Assembly (NCBI RefSeq): GCF_010725725.1
Contig: NZ_AP022599.1
Location: 3,782,001-3,846,000 of the forward strand
DNA length: 64,000 nt
Origin: Mycolicibacterium pulveris
GTDB lineage: Bacteria; Actinomycetota; Actinomycetes; Mycobacteriales; Mycobacteriaceae
Direction of reading: 5' to 3'
The notes beneath the pieces are model-generated. The model did not search any database, was not told the DNA's origin, and saw only the letters and a program-made list of their open reading frames with translations. Made by a program: the position numbers and the translations under genes. Of this stretch, positions 26,870-34,878 are shown in pieces (position 1 is the first letter of the stretch; each line of letters begins with the position of its first letter).

Positions 26870-28761
26870 TGACGAGCACCGACGCGCGGATCGCCGAGGC
26901 CACCGTTGCGCTACCGTCTGCCACCCTGCTGCGGATCGCCACGGCCGGATCCGTCGACGACGGCAAGTCCACGTTGATCGGGCGGCTGCTGTTCGACTCC
27001 AAGGCCGTCATGGAAGACCAATTGGCCTCCGTCGAACGGACTTCCAAGGAACGCGGACACGACTACACCGACCTCGCGCTGGTCACCGACGGCCTGCGCG
27101 CCGAGCGGGAGCAGGGCATCACGATCGACGTCGCGTACCGCTACTTCGCGACACCCAAGCGCAAGTTCATCATCGCCGACACCCCGGGCCACATCCAGTA
27201 CACCCGCAACATGGTCACCGGGACGTCGACGGCGCAGCTGGCGATCGTGTTGGTCGACGCCCGCCACGGCCTGCTCGAGCAGTCCCGTCGCCACGCGTTC
27301 CTGGCGTCGCTGCTGGGTATCCGCCACATCGTGCTGGCGGTGAACAAGATGGACCTGATCGGTTGGGACAGAGAGAAATTCGACAAGATCCGGGAGGATT
27401 TTCACGAGTTCGCCGCCCGGTTGGACGTCCAGGACGTGACGACGATCCCGCTGTCGGCGTTGCACGGCGACAATGTCGTCACCAAGTCCGCGAACTCGCC
27501 GTGGTACGAGGGCCCGTCGCTGTTGACGCACCTGGAAGAGGTGTACATCGCCGGTGACCGCAACCTCGTCGACGTGCGCTTCCCGGTGCAGTATGTGATC
27601 CGTCCGCACACCCTCGAGCATCAGGACCACCGCAGCTACGCGGGCACCGTGGCCAGCGGGGTGATGAAGGTGGGCGACGAGGTGGTGGTGCTGCCGTCGG
27701 GTAAGTCGTCGCGCATCGCGGCGATCGAGGGTCCCGGCGGGCCGATCGAGGAAGCGTTTCCGCCGATGGCCGTTTCGGTCAGCCTCGCCGACGACCTCGA
27801 CATCTCGCGCGGTGATCTGATTGCCCGGCCGAACAACCAGCCGAGGGTGGCACAGGAATTCGACGCCACCGTGTGCTGGATGGCCGACCAGTCGTCGCTG
27901 GAGCCGGGCCGCGACTACGTGATCAAGCACACCACCCGCACCACGCGGGTCAAGGTGACCGCGCTGGACTATCGCCTCGATGTCAACACGCTGCATCGGG
28001 ACAAGTCCGCGACCGCGCTGAAACTCAATGAGCTGGGCCGCATCTCACTGCGCAGCCATGTGCCGCTGCTGCTCGACGAATACAGCCGCAATGCGACCAC
28101 CGGATCGTTCATCCTGATCGACCCGGTCACCAACGGCACCGTCGCGGCGGGCATGGTGCTGCCGCACGTCGGAACGCGCAGCTCCAGCCCCAACACGGTG
28201 CGCCACGAATCGCTGTGCACCGCGTCCGACCGCCTCACCACGGGGCGCACCGTGTGGTTCACCGGGTTGTCGGGTTCGGGGAAGTCGTCGATCGCCATGC
28301 GTGTCGAGCAGAAGCTGCTCGAGAAGGGCATCCCGGCATACGTTCTCGACGGCGACAACCTGCGTCACGGCCTCAACGCCGATCTCGGGTTCTCGATGGC
28401 CGACCGCGCCGAGAACCAGCGCAGGCTGGCCCACGTCGCGGCGATCCTCGCCGAGTCCGGGCAGGTGGTGCTGGTGCCGGCGATCAGCCCGCTGGAGGAG
28501 CACCGTGCGCTGGCCCGGCGGGTGACCAACGAGGCGGGGCTGGAGTTCTTCGAGGTGTTCTGCGACACCCCGCTCGAGGACTGCGAGCGGCGCGACCCGA
28601 AGGGCCTGTACGCCAAGGCCCGCGCCGGAGAGATCACGCACTTCACCGGAATCGACAGCCCGTACCAGCGCCCGAAGAACCCCGACCTGCGGCTCACCCC
28701 CGACCAGAGCGTCGACGAGCACGCGGACATGGTGATCGAGCTCCTGGAAGGCAGGCGATGA
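26869..28761 (+). CDS. cysN: Bifunctional sulfate adenylyltransferase GTPase/APS kinase, CysNC
   Basis: 630 residues, fusing the EF-Tu-like GTPase CysN (about 1-440) and APS kinase CysC (about 455-630). The GTPase part has AGSVDDGKSTLIGRLL, the switch region EREQGITIDVAYRYF, DTPGH and NKMD. The kinase part has its own P-loop GLSGSGKSSIAM, the DGDNLRHGLN motif and lid residues FTGIDSPYQ. It converts sulfate via APS to PAPS, feeding cysteine synthesis and sulfolipid formation. It is flanked by overlaps with cysD (TGATG) and cysQ (ATGA). Confidence 0.97.
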   Translation: MTSTDARIAEATVALPSATLLRIATAGSVDDGKSTLIGRLLFDSKAVMEDQLASVERTSKERGHDYTDLALVTDGLRAEREQGITIDVAYRYFATPKRKFIIADTPGHIQYTRNMVTGTSTAQLAIVLVDARHGLLEQSRRHAFLASLLGIRHIVLAVNKMDLIGWDREKFDKIREDFHEFAARLDVQDVTTIPLSALHGDNVVTKSANSPWYEGPSLLTHLEEVYIAGDRNLVDVRFPVQYVIRPHTLEHQDHRSYAGTVASGVMKVGDEVVVLPSGKSSRIAAIEGPGGPIEEAFPPMAVSVSLADDLDISRGDLIARPNNQPRVAQEFDATVCWMADQSSLEPGRDYVIKHTTRTTRVKVTALDYRLDVNTLHRDKSATALKLNELGRISLRSHVPLLLDEYSRNATTGSFILIDPVTNGTVAAGMVLPHVGTRSSSPNTVRHESLCTASDRLTTGRTVWFTGLSGSGKSSIAMRVEQKLLEKGIPAYVLDGDNLRHGLNADLGFSMADRAENQRRLAHVAAILAESGQVVLVPAISPLEEHRALARRVTNEAGLEFFEVFCDTPLEDCERRDPKGLYAKARAGEITHFTGIDSPYQRPKNPDLRLTPDQSVDEHADMVIELLEGRR

Positions 28762-29486
28762 GCGACCACGAGGTCGCCGCGCGGTTGGCGACCGAGGCGG
28801 GCAAGCTGCTGCTGGAGGTCCGCGTCGAGCTCGCCGAGGCCAGCCAGGCCGAACGTAAGGACGCCGGCGACAAGCGTTCCCACGACTTCCTGATGGCGGC
28901 GCTGGCCGCCGAACGGCCCGGCGACGCGGTGCTGTCCGAGGAGGGCGCCGACGACGCGGTCCGGTTGAGCGCGGAGCGGGTGTGGATTGTCGACCCCCTC
29001 GACGGCACCCGCGAGTTCTCCGAACCGGGCCGCGACGACTGGGCGGTACATGTGGCGCTGTGGCAAGCCGGCACGGTGGCCGCGGGTGCGGTTGCCCTTC
29101 CGGCACAAGGTATTACGCTCGCCACGCCGACCGTCAGCGCCCCGCCGGGCGCGCCGGCCACGCCGAGGATCGTGGTGTCGCGCACCCGGCCTCCGGCGAT
29201 CGCGTTGGCCGTGCGTGACGCGCTCGACGGTGAACTGGTCGAGATGGGTTCGGCGGGGGCCAAAGTCGCCTCGGTGGTGCAGGGGCTCTCCGACGTGTAT
29301 GTGCACGCCGGGGGGCAGTACGAGTGGGATTCGGCCGCGCCGGTCGCGGTGGCCCGGGCCGCGGGGCTGCACACGTCGCGCATCGACGGCTCGCCGCTTC
29401 TCTACAACCAGGCCGACCCGCGACTGCCCGATCTGGTGGTGTGCCGGCCCGAGCTGGCCGACGCGGTCCTCGCCGTCACCGCCTAG
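28758..29486 (+). CDS. cysQ: 3'-phosphoadenosine 5'-phosphate phosphatase CysQ (inositol monophosphatase family)
   Basis: 242 residues. The metal-binding motifs are SEEGADD, the hallmark VDPLDGTREF and the late GQYEWDSAAPVAVARAAG. Enzymes of this family remove PAP, the by-product of PAPS use, or PAPS itself. The ATG sits inside the cysNC stop (ATGA), so activation and recycling of sulfate nucleotides are made from one message. In M. tuberculosis the characterised cysQ (Rv2131c) is elsewhere, so the linkage here is informative. The substrate is inferred from context. Confidence 0.9.
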   Translation: MSDHEVAARLATEAGKLLLEVRVELAEASQAERKDAGDKRSHDFLMAALAAERPGDAVLSEEGADDAVRLSAERVWIVDPLDGTREFSEPGRDDWAVHVALWQAGTVAAGAVALPAQGITLATPTVSAPPGAPATPRIVVSRTRPPAIALAVRDALDGELVEMGSAGAKVASVVQGLSDVYVHAGGQYEWDSAAPVAVARAAGLHTSRIDGSPLLYNQADPRLPDLVVCRPELADAVLAVTA

Positions 29487-29493
29487 CTCCCTT

Positions 29494-29558
29494 CCGCCGA
29501 AATGTCGCTTTGGGCGGAAAAGTGCGAGTAAATCCGCCCAAAACGTCGATCTCGGCGG
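29494..29558. terminator. Imperfect inverted repeat after cysQ
   Basis: The left arm 29494-29518 (CCGCCGAAATGTCGCTTTGG...) pairs with the right arm 29533-29558 over CCGCC...GGCGG and TTTGGGCGGA/TCCGCCCAAA. It closes the cysD-cysNC-cysQ operon ahead of the separately promoted Rrf2 gene. A further small palindrome, GCCGAATTTCGGC, follows at about 29568-29580. Confidence 0.6.
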
Positions 29559-29590
29559 TCGGGGTGCCGAATTTCGGCGGCCTGCCCGAC

Positions 29591-29596
29591 TAACCT
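29591..29596 (+). promoter_or_regulatory. -10 hexamer for the leaderless Rrf2 gene
   Basis: TAACCT is followed by 6 nt and then the ATG at 29603. This fits a leaderless transcript and argues that the regulator is not simply read through from cysQ. Confidence 0.5.
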
Positions 29597-29602
29597 GACC
29601 TG

Positions 29603-30079
29603 ATGCGGATGTCGGCCAAGGCGGAGTACGCCGTGCGCGCGATGGTCCAGCTGGCGACCGCCGAGGACGGCGCGGTGGTCAAGACCGAGGACCTGGCGAA
29701 GGCGCAGGGCATCCCCGCGCAGTTTCTCGTCGACATCCTCTCCGCGCTGCGCACCGACCGGCTCGTGCGCAGCCACCGCGGCCGCGAAGGTGGATACGCG
29801 CTGGCCCGGCCGGCCGACGACATCAGCATCGCCGACGTGCTGCGGTGCATCGACGGGCCGCTGGCCAGCGTCCGCGACATCGGCCTCGGCGACCTGCCGT
29901 ACTCCGGGCCGACCGCAAAGTTGACCGACGTGTGGCGCGCGCTGCGGGCCAGCATGCGATGGGTGCTCGAGGAGACCAGCCTCGCCGACGTCGCCGCGGG
30001 CAAGCTGCCCGATCACGTGAGCAGGCTCGCCGACGACTACCGCCGCCAGGAGGCCAGCCGCGGGCACTCGCTGGACTAA
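29603..30079 (+). CDS. Rrf2-family transcriptional regulator, CymR-like (Rv1287 homologue)
   Basis: 158 residues. The N-terminal winged helix is [18 protein letters not shown] and [34 protein letters not shown]. The dimerisation helix is in the C-terminal half. Only one Cys is present (DVLRCIDGP), so the three-Cys iron-sulfur ligand set of IscR/NsrR is missing and the protein is more like CymR, which controls cysteine metabolism. Its position right after the sulfate-activation operon supports the same role; the dyad at 25909-25935 is a candidate target. It ends in a 4-bp overlap with the convergent TetR gene. Confidence 0.9.
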   Translation: MRMSAKAEYAVRAMVQLATAEDGAVVKTEDLAKAQGIPAQFLVDILSALRTDRLVRSHRGREGGYALARPADDISIADVLRCIDGPLASVRDIGLGDLPYSGPTAKLTDVWRALRASMRWVLEETSLADVAAGKLPDHVSRLADDYRRQEASRGHSLD

Positions 30080-30711
30080 CGCCGACGCTTGTGCCGTTTG
30101 GCGATTCCGTCGAGCAACATTCGCAGCCCCCGATCGAAGTCGTCGTCGATCGTCGTGCGCATCGCCACCTGCGACAGCTCCGCGATATGCGGATACTCCG
30201 CACCGGCGACCGCGCCGATGCGGGCCGCGGCCTCCGATGCGTCACCACCGCGCGTGAGCGGTCCGGTGAGTTCGGCTTGTACGGCGCCGACGACGAAGGC
30301 GAGCACCGCGTGAAACGCGGCCAGCCGGTCGGAGTCCTTGAGGCCGCCACGCTTCAGCGCGCCGATCAGTGCGTCGGCCACCGCGAAACCCGTGGCCGAC
30401 AACGTACGTCGCGTCAGCACCAACGGAATCGCGGCCGGATGGGCGCGGATACCGCGCCACATCGCCTCAGCAAGCGCGTGCACATCCTCGAGCCAGTCGG
30501 CGGTGGGCTCGGGTACCGCCATCTCGGCGACGACGGCGGCGACGACGAGCTCCTCCAGCTCCGCCTTGTCGCGGACGTAGTTGTAGACCGTCATCGGACC
30601 GGTGCCGAGCACGGCGGCCAGTGCGCGCATGCTCAACGCGCTCACCCCGGCGTCGTCGACGATGCTCAGCGCCGCGGCCGCGATCTCGTCGGTCGTGAAA
30701 CGTGCCCTCAT
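30076..30711 (-). CDS. TetR-family regulator (TetR_C-type)
   Basis: 211 residues starting [22 protein letters not shown]. The helix-turn-helix is [24 protein letters not shown] (about 24-47), a form typical of TetR proteins with the tetracyclin-repressor C-terminal domain. It is divergent from the hydrolase gene at 30785 across a 73-bp gap that holds a large dyad (30726-30771). It most likely represses its own gene and the hydrolase operon; the ligand is unknown. Confidence 0.9.
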   Translation of the reverse strand: MRARFTTDEIAAAALSIVDDAGVSALSMRALAAVLGTGPMTVYNYVRDKAELEELVVAAVVAEMAVPEPTADWLEDVHALAEAMWRGIRAHPAAIPLVLTRRTLSATGFAVADALIGALKRGGLKDSDRLAAFHAVLAFVVGAVQAELTGPLTRGGDASEAAARIGAVAGAEYPHIAELSQVAMRTTIDDDFDRGLRMLLDGIAKRHKRRR

Positions 30712-30725
30712 CGCCACCCCTTGAC

Positions 30726-30771
30726 AAGTACGACGTACGTAAAGCAGTGTAGCGATACGTACACCGTACTT
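30726..30771. promoter_or_regulatory. Double palindromic operator between TetR gene and hydrolase
   Basis: AAGTACGACGTACGTA (30726-30741) and TACGTACACCGTACTT (30756-30771) are inverted copies with 14 of 16 matches, 14 bp apart. The left half is itself an 11-bp palindrome (GTACG-A-CGTAC). The pair covers the whole promoter region between the divergent genes, and the hydrolase SD (AAGGAGG, 30773-30779) begins directly after it. This fits a TetR operator bound by two dimers. Confidence 0.75.
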
Positions 30772-30784
30772 AAAGGAGGCCGCT

Positions 30785-31696
30785 GTGCCGACGACGACGG
30801 GAACCATCAGGACCGAACGCGCTGACTTCCGTTCTCGCGGTGTTCGATGTGCCGCGTGGCTGACGCTGCCGGAGAGTGCCGGACCGCATCCCGGGGTGGT
30901 GCTGGTCCACGGACTCGGCGCCACCCACGACATGATGCTCGCGCAATACGAACAGCACTTCGCGAAGGCCGGTATCGCAACACTGGCCTTCGACTACCGC
31001 AATACCGGTGAATCTGAAGGTGAACCACGCCAACATATTTCGCTGAAGCATCAGCGACACGACGTCGCAGCGGCGCTGGTCCGGCTGAAACGGTGTCTGC
31101 ATGTCGACGCCGCCCGGGTCGGGTTGTGGGGCACCAGCCTCGGCGGGATGAACGTGGTCCGGGTGGCTGCTGGCCGCGACGACGTGGCCGCCGCCGTGGT
31201 GCAGTGCCCGATAGTGCACGGACCGAGTGCCGCGCGCCGGCTCGGCCTAGCGGCCTCGCTACGGCTGACGCCGGCGATCATCGAGGACGTCTTGCGCGCA
31301 GTGACGCGGCGCGGACGACGCCATGTGCCGATCGTCGCCCCACCGGCAAGCCTGGCGATGGTCAGCGTTGCCGGAGCGCAGGCCGGGTGGAACTCCACGG
31401 TTCCTCCGGGGGGCCGGTTCGACAACCGGATCGTCGCGCTCGACGCCGTGGCGATGGTCGCGTCATCGGCGCTCCGGCACGCCCGCAACGTCAGCGCCCC
31501 GTTGTTGGTGTGCGTGTGTGATCGCGAAACCCTGATGGATCCGAGATATGCCGTGCTCGTCGCCCAGCGTGCTCCGCGTGGGCAGGCGCGCCACTTCGAC
31601 TCCGACCACTTCGCGATCTACCATCCGCCGCTGGTGGGCCGCGTGCTGGCGGTACAAACCGCGTTCCTGCAGGAGCACCTCGATGTCCGCACGTGA
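30785..31696 (+). CDS. Alpha/beta hydrolase
   Basis: 303 residues from a GTG with a near-perfect SD (AAGGAGG) 5 nt before it. The oxyanion segment is VVLVHGLGATHDMM, the nucleophile elbow GTSLGG, the acid is probably Asp in VCVCDRETLMD and the His is in FDSDHFAIYHP. The fold is of the dienelactone hydrolase/acetyl esterase group. The two-palindrome operator in front and the neighbouring TetR gene suggest substrate induction. The downstream gene starts 14 nt before the end of this one. Confidence 0.87.
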   Translation: MPTTTGTIRTERADFRSRGVRCAAWLTLPESAGPHPGVVLVHGLGATHDMMLAQYEQHFAKAGIATLAFDYRNTGESEGEPRQHISLKHQRHDVAAALVRLKRCLHVDAARVGLWGTSLGGMNVVRVAAGRDDVAAAVVQCPIVHGPSAARRLGLAASLRLTPAIIEDVLRAVTRRGRRHVPIVAPPASLAMVSVAGAQAGWNSTVPPGGRFDNRIVALDAVAMVASSALRHARNVSAPLLVCVCDRETLMDPRYAVLVAQRAPRGQARHFDSDHFAIYHPPLVGRVLAVQTAFLQEHLDVRT

Positions 31697-32342
31697 ACGG
31701 TTGCGCCGCAACGACGAACGGTTCGTTTCGGTGGCCGCGAGCCTCTCCGAAGCCGACTGGTCCCGGTCCAGCCTGTGCGACGCATGGTCCAACCACGACG
31801 TACTGGCCCATCTGGTGATCGGTTACCGCGCGGGGACGCGCATCGTGACGGTCGCGATGGTGCGCCACGGCGGTTCGTTCGACCGCGCCAATGCCCACCT
31901 GGCGAGGTCGCTGGCCGCGACCAGCAGCCCCGCCGCACTGCTCGACGAGTTCGCCCGACTGACGGTCCGCCCCCGTGGGCTGGGGCGGGTGTTTCCGCCG
32001 CGGCTCCTGCTGGGCGATCACGTCACCCACGAACTGGACATCCTGTTCGCGATCGGCCGCACGCCTGCGATTCCGCCCGACGTGCTGGTCGCGGTGCTCA
32101 ACACCCAGGTGACCGTGCCGAATCCGTTTGTGCCTGCCTACCGCAACAGCAGGGGTTTGCGTCTACGCGCCGTCGACGTCGATTGGGCTCATGGCGGACA
32201 GGGGCCGACCGTGCGGGGCCGAGCCGCCGATCTGGTGTCGGTGCTCGGCAACCGCCCGCACATGCTGTCGTCGCTGCGCGGCGACGGCGTCGACGTGCTG
32301 GCGTCGCGGATCAGCCCGCGCCCGAACCGTACGGCCGGGTGA
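31683..32342 (+). CDS. Maleylpyruvate isomerase/mycothiol-dependent DinB-like protein
   Basis: 219 residues. The N-terminal four-helix MDMPI domain is recognisable: RNDERFVSVAASLSEADWSR, SLCDAWSNHDVLAHLVIGY and LLLGDHVTHELDI, which contain the His residues that bind metal in the family. Related enzymes use mycothiol as a cofactor. The ATG overlaps the hydrolase gene by 14 bp, so the two are probably co-induced under the TetR operator. Its end overlaps the convergent VOC gene by 32 bp. The substrate is unknown. Confidence 0.8.
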   Translation: MSARERLRRNDERFVSVAASLSEADWSRSSLCDAWSNHDVLAHLVIGYRAGTRIVTVAMVRHGGSFDRANAHLARSLAATSSPAALLDEFARLTVRPRGLGRVFPPRLLLGDHVTHELDILFAIGRTPAIPPDVLVAVLNTQVTVPNPFVPAYRNSRGLRLRAVDVDWAHGGQGPTVRGRAADLVSVLGNRPHMLSSLRGDGVDVLASRISPRPNRTAG

Positions 32343-32703
32343 GGATCTCCAGGTAGTGGCCGGAGGGGTCGAGGAAGTACACACCGCGACCGCCGTCGTT
32401 GCGATTGATTTCCCCGGGCCGGGTTTGGCGAGGATCGGCCCAGTGCTCCATCCCGCGCTCCTGGATACGCCCGTAGATCTCGGTGAACTCGTCTTCGGAG
32501 ACCAGAAACGCGTAGTGCTGGGGGCAAATCTCTTGTCCGTCGGGCATATCGGCGTAGTCGAGGCTGACGCCGTGGTTGAGCGTGACCGCCATGAAATGAC
32601 CGAACGGTTGCGGATCGGGCAGGCCGAACAACTCGGTGAGAAAGGTCGCCGACTCCGTCTTGTCCTTGGCGGCGACGATGGTGTGGTTGAACGTGATAGC
32701 CAT
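32311..32703 (-). CDS. VOC/glyoxalase-fold protein
   Basis: 130 residues with two beta-alpha-beta-beta-beta repeats. The first is FNHTIVAAKDKTESATFLTELFGL and the metal-binding Glu is in GVYFLDPSGHYLEILTRPYG, the usual C-terminal motif of the superfamily. It could be a dioxygenase, lyase or resistance protein; nothing narrows it down. It is convergent with the MDMPI gene, with a 32-bp overlap. Confidence 0.85.
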   Translation of the reverse strand: MAITFNHTIVAAKDKTESATFLTELFGLPDPQPFGHFMAVTLNHGVSLDYADMPDGQEICPQHYAFLVSEDEFTEIYGRIQERGMEHWADPRQTRPGEINRNDGGRGVYFLDPSGHYLEILTRPYGSGAG

Positions 32704-32772
32704 ACGGATCCAGTCAACCACCGCGGCACGCGCCGCGCCACAGCGTGCGCGCCACGGTGCAAAATTGAGCGT

Positions 32773-33303
32773 ATGGCGGATCCGGAGGTGTTGAGCGGAC
32801 CGCGGGTCAGGCTGCGCCCGCCGACGATCGAGGACGCCGCACCGCTGTTCGAACGCATCGCCTCCGACCCGGAAGTGCCTCGCTACATGGCGTGGCGTCC
32901 GCACCGCGACGTCGCCGAGACCAAGCGGGTGATCACCGGGGTGTTCAACGCCGGCGGCGAAACCACGTGGCTCATCGACCTGCACGACGGCGGCGGCCCG
33001 ATCGGTGCGTGCGGCTGGCACCGGCCGCAGCCGCACATCATCGAGTTCGGGTACTACCTGGGCCGTGCCTGGTGGGGACAGGGCTTCATGTCCGAGGCGG
33101 TGGCGCTGCTTATCGACGCGGCCCACCGCGACCCCGCCGCCTACCGCATGTCGGCGCACTGTCACGTCGACAACGTGGCGTCGGCACGGCTGCTGCACCG
33201 CAGCGGGCTCACCTTGGAAGGTCGGCTGGCTCGATATGCCCTGTTGCCCAACCTCAGCGACGAGCCCCAGGACTGCCTGTTGTTCGCCAAGGCGCTGCGG
33301 TGA
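32773..33303 (+). CDS. GNAT acetyltransferase, RimJ/RimL type
   Basis: 176 residues. The acetyl-CoA binding region is FGYYLGRAWWGQGFMSEAVALLIDAA, and the following DNVASARLLHRSGLTLEGRLARY is the hallmark end of RimJ/RimL-like N-acetyltransferases. The N-terminus LSGPRVRLRPPTIEDAAPLF is also typical. The ATG at 32773 lies 7 nt after an AT-rich CAAAAT, a possible leaderless promoter. The target may be a protein alpha-amine or a small amine. Confidence 0.88.
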   Translation: MADPEVLSGPRVRLRPPTIEDAAPLFERIASDPEVPRYMAWRPHRDVAETKRVITGVFNAGGETTWLIDLHDGGGPIGACGWHRPQPHIIEFGYYLGRAWWGQGFMSEAVALLIDAAHRDPAAYRMSAHCHVDNVASARLLHRSGLTLEGRLARYALLPNLSDEPQDCLLFAKALR

Positions 33304-33313
33304 CGTCGGGTGG

Positions 33314-34213
33314 CTAACCTAAATCGTCGATGACGACGTCGCCGGTATCGGAGCGGGCGGTGATCACTGCGGTAGCCGCCGCACGCTCGGAGGTTCTCGG
33401 CACCCGTACCACGGGCCCTCCTCGGTCGCGCCCGGTGCTCGCGTCGACCAGGTACCGCCCATGCCCGGGCAACGCGACGAGGACGTCACCCTCTTGGCTG
33501 CTGACGTCGACGGTGCGCGGAGCGGCATCGGCGAAGTCGACCTTGATGTCGCCGGTAACCGTTGTGGCGGTGAATGATTCGGATACGCTGATCGGGTCGC
33601 GGGCCACCACCTCGCCGTCGACGGTGTGGATTTCGACACGCCGGGCGGCGCCGTTGAGGACGACGGCACCCCGTTCGGTGCGTGCGTTGAACTGATCGAG
33701 GTCGGCTTGGGCAAATACCACACCGGTCTCCTGCTGCGTGCTGATCGTGAGCCTGCGGGCCAATTCGGGCGGCAACACGACGGTGATCTCCCCGGCCCGG
33801 CTCCACTGCAGAAACTCCGACGGCTCACCGTTGATGGTGACCCGTGCCTGCGCGTCATCGGCGTCGACCGACAACGGGTTCGCACCGGCCGAGATCGAGT
33901 TGACCATGCGCAGGTTGGTACGCGGCTCACGGGCTTCGCGATCGGTGGTGATGCGAATGGCGATCGGCACCGACCCCGTGTCGATCTCCAGCGACCGCAT
34001 CCCCGCAGGCAGCGGCTTGGAATCGGTGACGATCCGGAAATTGCTGATGCCCCAAGCCAACACGCCCAGCACCACGAGTGTTCCGGCCACCAGCAACACC
34101 GCGGCGATCACCACCGCGGCACGCACCGCGGTGCGGCCGCCCCCGGGCAGCGACGGCGGCGGATCGGCATGGGGAACCGGCGGCGCTGGTGGCGGGGGAG
34201 CAATGGTGGTCAT
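33314..34213 (-). CDS. DUF4097-type membrane-anchored beta-repeat protein
   Basis: 299 residues. A Pro-rich cytoplasmic N-terminus is followed by one membrane helix (AAVVIAAVLLVAGTLVVLGVLAWG, about 31-55) and about 240 residues of short beta repeats (RGAVVLNGAARRVEIHTVDGEV, TTVTGDIKVDF, SSQEGDVLVAL, SDTGDVVIDDLG) typical of DUF4097 beta-helices. It lies 20 nt after the NarL-type regulator gene and is the third gene of that operon. LiaR-type envelope-stress operons have a similar make-up, which makes an envelope-linked role plausible but unproven. Confidence 0.82.
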   Translation of the reverse strand: MTTIAPPPPAPPVPHADPPPSLPGGGRTAVRAAVVIAAVLLVAGTLVVLGVLAWGISNFRIVTDSKPLPAGMRSLEIDTGSVPIAIRITTDREAREPRTNLRMVNSISAGANPLSVDADDAQARVTINGEPSEFLQWSRAGEITVVLPPELARRLTISTQQETGVVFAQADLDQFNARTERGAVVLNGAARRVEIHTVDGEVVARDPISVSESFTATTVTGDIKVDFADAAPRTVDVSSQEGDVLVALPGHGRYLVDASTGRDRGGPVVRVPRTSERAAATAVITARSDTGDVVIDDLG

Positions 34214-34233
34214 ATGAAAATCCTTCCAACGTC

Positions 34234-34878
34234 TCAGGATTCGAGATAACGCAGCACGGCCAGCACACGGCGGTTCTCGGTTTCGTCGGGAACCAGGTCC
34301 AACTTGGTGAAGATCGACGCGATGTGCTTTTCGGCCGACCCGATCGAGATGTGCAGCGCGGCGGCGATCGCCGAGTTCGTCTTGCCCTCCGCCATCAACT
34401 GCAGTACCTCATGCTCGCGAGGAGTGAGTTGGTCCAGCGCGCTGCGTCGATGTGAGCGCACCAGAATCTGCGACACCACCTCGGGGTCAAGGACGGTGCC
34501 GCCCGCACCGACCACTTCGACGGCATCGAGGAAGGCGGGCACATCCGCAACCCGGTCCTTGAGCAGGTAACCAAATCCCTTTGTGTCCGAAGCGATCAGG
34601 TCCGCCGCGTAGCGTTCTTCGACATAGTGCGAGAGCACCAGCACCGCCGACTCGGGGTTCTGGCTGCGCAGCAGCGCCGCGGCGCGGATCCCTTCATCGG
34701 TGAACGTGGGGGGCATGCGGACGTCGACGATGGCCAGATCCGGCCGCTGCTCGTTCACCAGCCGTAGCAGGTTGTTGGCGTCGGGCACCCCGGCGACGAC
34801 CTCGTGACCGGAGTCGGTGAGGATGCGTTCGATCCCGGCCCTGAGCAGCGCGGAATCCTCCGCGATCACGATGCGCAT
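34234..34878 (-). CDS. NarL/FixJ-family response regulator
   Basis: 214 residues. The receiver domain (MRIVIAEDSALLRAGIERIL) has its phospho-acceptor Asp in LAIVDVRMPP, then the Ser in VLVLSHYVEE and Lys in GYLLKDRV. The LuxR-type HTH is LTPREHEVLQLMAEGKTNSAIAAALHISIGSAEKHIASIFTKL. The gene overlaps the end of the kinase gene by 13 bp, so the pair is translationally coupled. Confidence 0.95.
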   Translation of the reverse strand: MRIVIAEDSALLRAGIERILTDSGHEVVAGVPDANNLLRLVNEQRPDLAIVDVRMPPTFTDEGIRAAALLRSQNPESAVLVLSHYVEERYAADLIASDTKGFGYLLKDRVADVPAFLDAVEVVGAGGTVLDPEVVSQILVRSHRRSALDQLTPREHEVLQLMAEGKTNSAIAAALHISIGSAEKHIASIFTKLDLVPDETENRRVLAVLRYLES

